Assembly: GCA_910588935.1 (NCBI GenBank)
Contig: CAJUSM010000002.1
Span: 67,046-85,633, forward strand
Direction of reading: 5' to 3'
Source: an uncultured Oscillospiraceae bacterium
GTDB taxonomy: Bacteria > Bacillota > Clostridia > Oscillospirales > Acutalibacteraceae
DNA length: 18,588 bases
Shown here: piece after piece, positions 13,529 through 18,588 of the stretch
Layout: each line of letters begins with the position of its first letter
How positions within the stretch are numbered: the stretch's first letter is position 1
Notes under the pieces: model-generated
Database searches by the model: none
What the model was told of the DNA's origin: nothing
The model's input: the letters and a program-made list of their open reading frames with translations, nothing else
Made by a program: the position numbers and the translations under genes

Positions 13529-14869
13529 TTGGCGTTTGAAGGATTGGCGGAAAAGCTGAGCAATTCCTTTAAGAAGCTGCGGGGCAAGGGCAAGCTCAGC
13601 GAGGCTGACGTAAAAGAAGCCATGCGGGAGGTGCGCCTGGCCCTGCTGGAAGCGGACGTAAACTATAAGGTGGCAAAGGAGCTGACCCAAAAGATTACGG
13701 AACGCGCTGTTGGTTCAGAGGTTATGGAGAGCCTAACCCCTGCCCAGATGGTTATTAAAATTGTAAACGAGGAGCTGACAGCCTTAATGGGCGGCAGCGA
13801 GGAACGGCTGAAAAGCCCTCCTCATCCTCCAGCAATCATTATGATGTGCGGTCTCCAGGGTGCGGGCAAAACCACTTACACCGCGAAGCTGGCTTACATG
13901 CTGAAAAACCAGGGCCATCGTCCCCTGCTGGTGGCTGGCGATATTTACCGCCCCGCGGCTATCAAGCAGCTGGAAGTAATGGGAGAGAAGGCTGGCGCCC
14001 CTGTTTTTCAAAGGGGCGCCCAAGATCCCGTAGAAACGGCAAGGGAAGCTGTACGCCATGCCAAGGACTATGGCCACGATTATGTGCTGATTGATACCGC
14101 CGGCCGGCTGCAAATTGACGAACAGCTGATGGATGAGCTGCGAAGGATGAAAGAGGCTGTAAATCCCACGGATGTTCTGCTGGTGGTGGATGCTATGATC
14201 GGCCAGGAATCTGTAAACGTGGCAAAGTCCTTTGATGAACTGCTGGACATTACCGGTGTGGTTCTTACTAAGCTGGACGGCGATACCCGAGGCGGTGCGG
14301 CACTGTCCATTAAGGCGGTTACAGGTAAACCGATTAAATTTGCGGGAACAGGGGAAAAGCTGGACGGCATGGAGGTTTTTCACCCGGACCGGATGGCTGG
14401 GCGGATTTTGGGTATGGGTGATGTGCTTACCTTAATTGAGGACGCTCAGCTTCGCATGGATGAAAAAGCAGCGGCAAAAACTGCCGAGCGTATGCTTAGC
14501 AATAAGCTAGATCTAAACGATATGCTGGACCAGTTCCAGCAGGTGAAAAAACTAGGGCCTATTAAAGGAATTCTCAGTAAACTGCCTGGGGTTGGCAATA
14601 AAATAGATGATTTGGATATTGATGAGCGTATTATGGACCGTACAGCCGCTATTATCCTATCCATGACTCCCTATGAGCGCAGCCATCCCGAAGTGCTAAA
14701 TGCCTCCCGGAAAAAACGGGTTGCCGCTGGCTGCGGCCAGAAGGTGGAAGATGTGAACCGGTTGTTAAACCAGTTTAAGCAGACCCAAAAACTAATGAAA
14801 CAGTTTGGGGGGAAAAAAGGCAAAAAGATGCTCAGAGGCATGGGAGGAATGGGCAACCTGCCTTTTTAA
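13529..14869 (+). CDS. ffh: Signal recognition particle protein Ffh
   Basis: Ffh binds SRP RNA and signal sequences and delivers nascent membrane proteins to FtsY. The 446 residues show an N-terminal helical bundle (1-95) and the GTPase domain with GLQGAGKTT (108-116), the DTAGRLQID segment (189-197) and TKLDGD (247-252). A methionine-rich M domain follows (about 325-446) with the usual KK-rich, GMGGM tail. The start is TTG at 13529, supported by GAGGTGA at 13517-13523 and by the MAFEGLAEKL family beginning; no ATG fits. The downstream gene starts three bases after its stop. Confidence 0.96.
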   Translation: MAFEGLAEKLSNSFKKLRGKGKLSEADVKEAMREVRLALLEADVNYKVAKELTQKITERAVGSEVMESLTPAQMVIKIVNEELTALMGGSEERLKSPPHPPAIIMMCGLQGAGKTTYTAKLAYMLKNQGHRPLLVAGDIYRPAAIKQLEVMGEKAGAPVFQRGAQDPVETAREAVRHAKDYGHDYVLIDTAGRLQIDEQLMDELRRMKEAVNPTDVLLVVDAMIGQESVNVAKSFDELLDITGVVLTKLDGDTRGGAALSIKAVTGKPIKFAGTGEKLDGMEVFHPDRMAGRILGMGDVLTLIEDAQLRMDEKAAAKTAERMLSNKLDLNDMLDQFQQVKKLGPIKGILSKLPGVGNKIDDLDIDERIMDRTAAIILSMTPYERSHPEVLNASRKKRVAAGCGQKVEDVNRLLNQFKQTQKLMKQFGGKKGKKMLRGMGGMGNLPF

Positions 14870-14872
14870 AAA

Positions 14873-15226
14873 ATGCATATGAAACTCAGAATAAACCAGC
14901 CCCTGGAGCGCTATTTAGAGGAAAGCGAATATATTGATTGGCGGGAGCCGGGGATTTTGACCAAGGCTAAGGAGCTGGCAGTTCCAGGCGATTCTCTTGC
15001 CAGCGGGGAACGGGCTTATCATTTTGTCCGGGATCAGATCCGCCACTCCTGGGATGCACAGGACAGACGGGTTACCGCCAAGGCCTCTGAGGCGCTCCGG
15101 GAGGGAGTTGGCATCTGCTGGACAAAGGCGAATTTGCTGGCAGCCCATACCGACGCGATGGAGATGTATCTTTATCATCTGCCGGAAAACCTGGAGGGTT
15201 TGGACCAGGTGAATATGGGGGATTGA
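14873..15226 (+). CDS. Transglutaminase-like protein, internally deleted
   Basis: The 117-residue product starts like a transglutaminase-core protein of about 200 residues: YIDW near residue 20, ERAYHFVRDQIRHSWD (46-61), VTAKASEAL (68-76) and GICWTKANLLAA (80-91) with the predicted catalytic Cys82. The sequence then jumps to HTDAMEMYLYHLPENL (92-107), which resembles the extreme C-terminus of the same family. The middle, which should hold the catalytic His and Asp, is missing, so an in-frame loss of roughly 80 residues is likely. The protein is probably inactive or repurposed. No clear ribosome binding site precedes ATG 14873 or 14879; translation may depend on coupling with ffh, which stops three bases earlier. 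Confidence 0.75.
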   Translation: MHMKLRINQPLERYLEESEYIDWREPGILTKAKELAVPGDSLASGERAYHFVRDQIRHSWDAQDRRVTAKASEALREGVGICWTKANLLAAHTDAMEMYLYHLPENLEGLDQVNMGD

Positions 15227-15227
15227 A

Positions 15228-15980
15228 ATGAATCGCAACGAAATTATCGACGCCATCGATCGAGGCGCAAATTACTATGTAGAGCTCTTTGGCCGGGCGG
15301 AACATATGGAGATTGTTCACAGGGAGCATTACTCCTTTGTGCGGCCAAAGGGGGACATATTCGGCATTCGCTTTGTGTATGATGTGCGCTTAGATGGATT
15401 GCCCCAGGAACAGCAGCGTGAGCTGATTGCGGAAATAAAAGCCCTTCAAATGCCGGTGTGGCTGAACCTGGGTTGTTCTGATGAGGTAGTGTTGTTGTAC
15501 TCCGGAAAAGAGAAGAAGGATCCACCTGTAGAACCTTCTCCTGATGGCGAGTCTTATATGGCTATGCTGCCAGATGAAAAGCCGGACTACCCGCCTCAAA
15601 CGGGGGTCATTGAGGTGTTGACCCAGGAGGAGTTTTCCCAATGGGCCGGGCTGGTGAATGCTGTGCTTTCCGGGGGCAAGGCGGATATCCATCCCATATA
15701 CCATTACCCATTGTGCCGGGAGGGCTTGCTGCGCTGCTATATGGTGCGGAATGAGGCCGGCAGGGCTATTTCCGCCGCAGCCGGAGCAGTGGACAAGGGA
15801 GCGGTTTCCCTTGAGTTCGTGGCAACTCTGCCAGAGCACCGCAGGCAGGGACTGGCCCAGTCCGTATGCCGTAGGGTCGTGGACAGCGCTTTTGACCGCG
15901 GGGCGGCAATTGTTACTGTTCGGGCTGTTGACAGCAAGGCGGAGGCTCTCTACCACTCTATCGGCTTCAAAAGGTATTAA
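15228..15980 (+). CDS. GNAT family N-acetyltransferase
   Basis: The 250-residue product has a C-terminal GNAT fold (about 125-250). The acetyl-CoA pyrophosphate-binding motif is RRQGLA (205-210), preceded by the SLEFVATLPEH strand (194-204) and followed by ALYHSIGFKRY (240-250), the usual final strands. The first 120 residues are not recognised; they could be a second, degenerate GNAT half. The acceptor substrate cannot be inferred. The start lies two bases after the stop of the previous gene, with GGGGGAT upstream, so it belongs to the same transcript. Confidence 0.88.
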   Translation: MNRNEIIDAIDRGANYYVELFGRAEHMEIVHREHYSFVRPKGDIFGIRFVYDVRLDGLPQEQQRELIAEIKALQMPVWLNLGCSDEVVLLYSGKEKKDPPVEPSPDGESYMAMLPDEKPDYPPQTGVIEVLTQEEFSQWAGLVNAVLSGGKADIHPIYHYPLCREGLLRCYMVRNEAGRAISAAAGAVDKGAVSLEFVATLPEHRRQGLAQSVCRRVVDSAFDRGAAIVTVRAVDSKAEALYHSIGFKRY

Positions 15981-16004
15981 GTGTAAAAATAAGAGGAGCA
16001 AAAT

Positions 16005-16367
16005 ATGAGGATTGGAGAAGTGTGTCTTTTGACACGGGACGTCCCCCGGCTGGCGGAATTTTACCGGAAACTGTTGGACGCAGCCCCCGGCGAGGACAAG
16101 GATAACCAGGTACATCAGTTTGTGCTGGCGGAAGAGACAGCCTTGACAGTTATGGGAGATGAAACTCCCCGAACCGGCCAGAGCGCGGTGTTGGCCTTTA
16201 CTGTAGAGAACATGGACGCGGCCTTTGCTAAGGTGCGGGCTTTGGGGGCGGAGATTTTGGAAGAGCCCCAAAAACGCCCATGGGGCGCGGTAAATATGAG
16301 CTTTCGGGATCCAGACGGCAATGTGGTCTATTTTAGATGCTTTATGAAAGAGCAGCAGGAGCTATAA
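16005..16367 (+). CDS. VOC family protein (glyoxalase/bleomycin-resistance fold)
   Basis: The 120-residue product is a single vicinal-oxygen-chelate unit. It opens with CLLTRDVPRLAEFY (7-20), has the middle AVLAFTVENMDAAFAKV stretch (61-77), and ends with FRDPDGNVVYFR (100-111). VOC proteins include lyases, dioxygenases and antibiotic-binding proteins, so the reaction is not determined. Its metal ligands are not fully obvious, since only some of the usual His/Glu positions are seen. GAGGAG six bases before ATG 16005 is a good ribosome binding site. Confidence 0.88.
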   Translation: MRIGEVCLLTRDVPRLAEFYRKLLDAAPGEDKDNQVHQFVLAEETALTVMGDETPRTGQSAVLAFTVENMDAAFAKVRALGAEILEEPQKRPWGAVNMSFRDPDGNVVYFRCFMKEQQEL

Positions 16368-16373
16368 ACTAAG

Positions 16374-16404
16374 TTGAGTAAGGGAAAGTCCCTTTTCATA
16401 TACT
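16374..16404 (+). promoter_or_regulatory. Possible promoter and small hairpin upstream of rpsP
   Basis: TTGAGT (16374-16379) and TATACT (16399-16404) are 19 bases apart, which is suboptimal. Between them lies AAGGGA-AAG-TCCCTT (16380-16394), a 6-bp hairpin followed by TT. The site could be a weak promoter for the ribosomal genes, or the hairpin could partly attenuate read-through from the accessory genes. Confidence 0.35.
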
Positions 16405-16431
16405 ATTATCATCATTTTGGAGGTACGAACA

Positions 16432-16674
16432 ATGGCTGTTAAAATCAGGTTGCGCCGTATGGGCGCCAAGAAAAACCCCTTCTACAGGATCGTGGTGGCA
16501 GATTCCCGCTTTCCCCGGGACGGGCGTTTTATTGAGGAAATTGGGTATTATAATCCCATGGAGGAGCCCAGTGTTGTAAAGCTGGATCCTGAAAAGGCCA
16601 AAAAGTGGATCGAGAACGGCGCCCAGCCTACCGACACTGTTCGGGAGCTGTTTAAAAAGCACGGCGTTATCTAA
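16432..16674 (+). CDS. rpsP: Ribosomal protein bS16
   Basis: The 80-residue product matches bS16 across its length: MAVKIRLRRMGAKKNPFYRIVVADSR-type start, IGYYNP (37-42) and a C-terminal RELFKKHG. bS16 is an early-assembly protein of the 30S subunit. ATG 16432 is set by GGAGG at 16418-16422 and by the family start. It is followed by khpA, rimM and trmD as in most Firmicutes. Confidence 0.97.
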   Translation: MAVKIRLRRMGAKKNPFYRIVVADSRFPRDGRFIEEIGYYNPMEEPSVVKLDPEKAKKWIENGAQPTDTVRELFKKHGVI

Positions 16675-16708
16675 GATTCAGCTAATGTAAGAAAGGAGGT
16701 TTCAGACA

Positions 16709-16939
16709 ATGCAGGATTTGCTCAAGGCCATTGCCTCTGGTTTGGTGGAAAAGCCCGAAGAGGTATCTGTAACCACTGAGGACGGAGAGAATGGTGTAAT
16801 CGTATATCATCTTCATGTGGCTGAAGATGATATGGGTAGGGTAATCGGCAAGCAGGGCCGAATCGCCAAGGCGATCCGTGTAGTGATGCGCGCTGCCGCT
16901 ACCCGCAATGACATGAAGGTTATGGTCGAGATCGACTGA
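16709..16939 (+). CDS. khpA: KH domain RNA-binding protein KhpA
   Basis: The 76-residue product is one KH domain with the nucleic-acid-binding loop GRVIGKQGR (43-51). The short length and place between rpsP and rimM match KhpA (YlqC), which with KhpB binds RNAs and affects cell elongation in Gram-positive bacteria. A strong AAAGGAGG site lies nine bases upstream of the ATG. Confidence 0.95.
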   Translation: MQDLLKAIASGLVEKPEEVSVTTEDGENGVIVYHLHVAEDDMGRVIGKQGRIAKAIRVVMRAAATRNDMKVMVEID

Positions 16940-16978
16940 TTTCATTTGATCCCGCCAAATAAAAGGATCCAGCAAAAC

Positions 16979-17015
16979 AGGGCGTATGCGCGGTGAACGC
17001 GCGAGGCCCTTTTTT
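16979..17015 (+). terminator. Rho-independent terminator between khpA and rimM
   Basis: An outer stem AGGGC (16979-16983)/GCCCT (17006-17010) encloses an inner GCGCG (16988-16992)/CGCGC (16998-17002) stem with a GTGAA loop, followed by TTTTT. It is strong and lies inside a normally continuous operon, so it either lowers rimM-trmD expression or marks a transcript boundary. Confidence 0.85.
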
Positions 17016-17041
17016 GCGTGAATGAATTGAGATGAATTTTT

Positions 17042-17566
17042 ATGAAAAAGCGTTTTTTGGAGGCAGGAAAAATTGTCCGTACTCATGGCGTGCGGGGGGA
17101 GCTCTGCCTAGAGCCTTGGGCTGACTCACCTGAGTTTTTATGCCAGGTAAAGGATTTTTATTTCGATAGCCAAGGGAGGCAGCCTGCTGGCCTAAAAGCC
17201 GCTCGGGTGCACAAGGGTCGGCTGCTCATTACCCTCCAGGGAGTAGAGACCATAGAGCAGGGGGATTTGCTGCGGGGAAAGGTGCTCTATTTGGACCGAG
17301 AAGACATTGCTATGGAAGAGGGTAGGTATTTTCTCCAGGATTTATTGGGCCTAAAAGCAATAGATGGAGAGACAGGCCAGAACTATGGCACAGTTGCCGA
17401 GATTATTTCTGCCCCTGCAAATGATGTTTATCGTATTGTAAACGGAGAGGAAGAGTATCTCTTCCCAGCGGTAAAGCACATGCTTAAAAGAATTGACCCA
17501 GAAGCAGGTGTTATAGAGCTGCTGCCAATCCCGGGTATTTTTGACAATGACGGGGAGGAAACTTAA
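17042..17566 (+). CDS. rimM: Ribosome maturation factor RimM
   Basis: RimM binds bS19 and helps mature the 30S head region. The 174 residues show the N-terminal barrel (about 5-85; GKIVRTHGVRGE near 9-20) and the PRC-barrel domain (about 92-170; YFLQDLLGL, then DVYRI and YLFPAVKHM). The ATG at 17042 is supported by family length, but its ribosome binding site is weak (GAGATGA at about 17029-17035), unlike its neighbours. With the upstream terminator, this suggests lower expression. It overlaps trmD by one base. Confidence 0.94.
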   Translation: MKKRFLEAGKIVRTHGVRGELCLEPWADSPEFLCQVKDFYFDSQGRQPAGLKAARVHKGRLLITLQGVETIEQGDLLRGKVLYLDREDIAMEEGRYFLQDLLGLKAIDGETGQNYGTVAEIISAPANDVYRIVNGEEEYLFPAVKHMLKRIDPEAGVIELLPIPGIFDNDGEET

Positions 17567-18276
17567 TGCGGATGGACATCTTCACGCTGTTCCCAGAGGT
17601 TTTTTCACCGGTGCTAGGGAGCAGCATTATAGGCAAGGCCCGGCGTCGTGGTTTTTTGCAGATCTGCTGCCATCAGCTGCGAGATTTTTCTCCTGACCGT
17701 AGAGGCCGGGTAGATGACACAGTGTTTGGCGGCGGGAAGGGCATGCTTTTGTCCGCAGAACCCTTTGCCCGCGGTTTGGATGCCTTGGAGGAGCACTTAG
17801 GAGCAATGCCAAAGGTAATTTACCTTTCGCCTCGAGGTAAGGTGTTAAGCCAGCAGATGGCCCGGGAGCTGGCAGCCTTGCCTGGTTTGGCTTTACTCTG
17901 CGGCCATTATGAGGGGGTGGACCAAAGGGTGCTGGATGAATACGGGGCGCAAGAAGTCTCTATTGGCGATTACGTTCTAACCGGCGGCGAACTTCCGGCC
18001 ATGATCTTGGCAGATACGGTAAGCCGTATGCTGCCAGGGGTTCTTTCTTCTGAGGCATGCTTTACGGAAGAAAGCCATTATGCGGGTTTGTTGGAATATC
18101 CCCAATATACCCGGCCAGAGGTTTGGCGGGGCCGGGCGGTACCTCCGGTGCTGCTCAGCGGCCATCATGGTAATATTTCCGCATGGCGCAGGGCGGAGTC
18201 TCTTGCGATCACGAAAAAAAACCGGCCAGATCTTTTGGTCTATACAGCTAAAAAAGAGACACAATCAGTGGAATAA
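17566..18276 (+). CDS. trmD: tRNA (guanine-N1)-methyltransferase TrmD
   Basis: TrmD makes m1G37 in tRNAs reading CNN codons, which prevents +1 frameshifting. The 236 residues contain the SPOUT knot region with YLSPRGK (86-92), LLCGHYEGVDQR (110-121) and SIGDYVLTGGELPA (132-145). A C-terminal domain follows with LLEYPQYTRP (175-184) and LLSGHHGNI (196-204). By hand alignment, the catalytic Asp of E. coli-type TrmD (DSF motif) is Glu169 here (EESH). GGAGG seven bases before ATG 17566 sets the start. The expected next gene, rplS, does not follow directly. Confidence 0.95.
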   Translation: MRMDIFTLFPEVFSPVLGSSIIGKARRRGFLQICCHQLRDFSPDRRGRVDDTVFGGGKGMLLSAEPFARGLDALEEHLGAMPKVIYLSPRGKVLSQQMARELAALPGLALLCGHYEGVDQRVLDEYGAQEVSIGDYVLTGGELPAMILADTVSRMLPGVLSSEACFTEESHYAGLLEYPQYTRPEVWRGRAVPPVLLSGHHGNISAWRRAESLAITKKNRPDLLVYTAKKETQSVE

Positions 18277-18296
18277 GTAGCTTGAATGAGAGAGAT

Positions 18297-18410
18297 ATGC
18301 CTCCATTATGATGCTTTCCGCTGGGTTAGGCGATGATACCGTCAAAAATATCTTGGAGGCGTGTACAAGATGCACAAATTGATAATTAATTATGATTCTT
18401 ACTCTGTACA
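18297..18410. other. Intergenic inverted repeats and palindrome downstream of trmD
   Basis: The 280-base gap after trmD has three symmetric elements. ATGCCTCCA (18297-18305) can pair with TGGAGGCGT (18354-18362). A perfect 12-base palindrome, ATAATTAATTAT, lies at 18382-18393. It is flanked by two TGTACA copies at 18362-18367 and 18405-18410. No T run follows the first pair, so it is not a standard terminator. The palindromes lie upstream of the promoter at 18436-18463 and could be regulator sites. Confidence 0.4.
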
Positions 18411-18435
18411 TCGAACCAAAATTGGGCCTGGGTTG

Positions 18436-18463
18436 TTGACGCCAGGCGGAAATATGGTATAAT
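18436..18463 (+). promoter_or_regulatory. Predicted extended -10 promoter for the downstream gene
   Basis: TTGACG (18436-18441), 16 bases, then TATAAT (18458-18463) preceded by TGG, giving the extended TGnTATAAT element. The leader to about 18557 can form a stem at 18493-18513, in which GGAG pairs with CTCC and GCG with CGC around one bulge. Confidence 0.75.
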
Positions 18464-18557
18464 TACCTTAATTTCAAAGTGTGCCCTGCAAGCGTTGGAG
18501 AGTTCTCCCAGCGCGATGAAAACCTTAAACCTTTTTCAAAATTCTGTAGGAGAGTGA

Positions 18558-18588
18558 ATGTACATGTGCGCAAAGGAAGTTTTGGTCC
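18558..18588 (+). CDS. Start of an unidentified gene, cut by the window edge
   Basis: Ten codons (MYMCAKEVLV) are open to the edge. AGGAG at 18548-18552 is five bases before ATG 18558 and eleven before the in-frame ATG 18564, so either could be the start. The strong promoter upstream supports a real gene. The peptide is too short to assign and does not resemble the start of rplS. Confidence 0.45.
   Translation, partial: MYMCAKEVLV

Noticed and set aside
15390..16271. 293-codon minus-strand frame opposite the GNAT and VOC genes
   Set aside because: It spans two well-supported plus-strand genes and their gap and has no domain pattern.
18308..18382. 24-codon frame (ATG ATG CTT ...) in the gap after trmD
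   Set aside because: It is very short, lacks a ribosome binding site at a usable distance and overlaps the inverted repeat; coding cannot be supported.
18277..18557. T-box, L19 leader or metabolite riboswitch in the gap after trmD
   Set aside because: No T-box sequence, no terminator with a T run and no recognised riboswitch core were found on either strand, and the downstream gene is not rplS as far as visible.

Overview
The window looks like an ordinary chromosomal stretch of a moderate-GC Clostridia member, plausibly an Oscillospiraceae/Ruminococcaceae-type gut bacterium. The reasons are strong AGGAGG-type ribosome binding sites, the Firmicutes order ylxM-ffh / rpsP-khpA-rimM-trmD, class 1B dihydroorotate dehydrogenase with PyrK, KhpA, and cytoplasmic GH42/GH27 galactosidases. 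The taxonomic placement is inference. No tRNA, rRNA, CRISPR array, transposase or integrase was found.

Layout, left to right. (1) 1-194: two identical 85-base copies of a hairpin-rich intergenic repeat with a 109-base period. (2) 330-1774: an NfeD protein and an SPFH/slipin protein, a known membrane-microdomain gene pair, closed by a terminator. (3) 1982-5305: a promoter, then GH42 beta-galactosidase and GH27 alpha-galactosidase-like genes, closed by a terminator. (4) 5415-10247: a tightly packed operon of pyrF, pyrK, a peptidase-S51/PyrD fusion, a histidine phosphatase, ruvX and a ParB-like gene, closed by a bidirectional terminator. (5) 11666-10300 (minus strand): a secreted matrixin-type zinc metalloprotease in AT-rich DNA, followed by a membrane-anchored protein with an NTR/TIMP-like sequence pattern. 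(6) 11983-12933: L-lactate dehydrogenase with its own terminator. (7) 13117-18276: the SRP/ribosome-maturation cluster ylxM-ffh, three accessory genes (an internally deleted transglutaminase-like protein, a GNAT acetyltransferase, a VOC protein), then rpsP-khpA, a terminator, and rimM-trmD. (8) 18277-18588: a regulatory-looking intergenic region with palindromes and a strong promoter, ending in the first codons of an unidentified gene.

How the genes work together: PyrF, PyrK and PyrD catalyse late steps of UMP synthesis. GH42 and GH27 would remove terminal galactose from imported oligosaccharides. LDH reoxidises NADH. YlxM/Ffh serve protein targeting, and RpsP/KhpA/RimM/TrmD serve ribosome assembly and tRNA modification.

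The most unusual item is the single 502-residue reading frame that joins an apparently complete S51 serine-peptidase domain to a complete PyrD with no linker. Next come the transglutaminase-like gene that joins the family's N-terminal half directly to its extreme C-terminus, and the metalloprotease paired with a possible NTR-like partner. All family assignments come from reading motifs; no database search was run.
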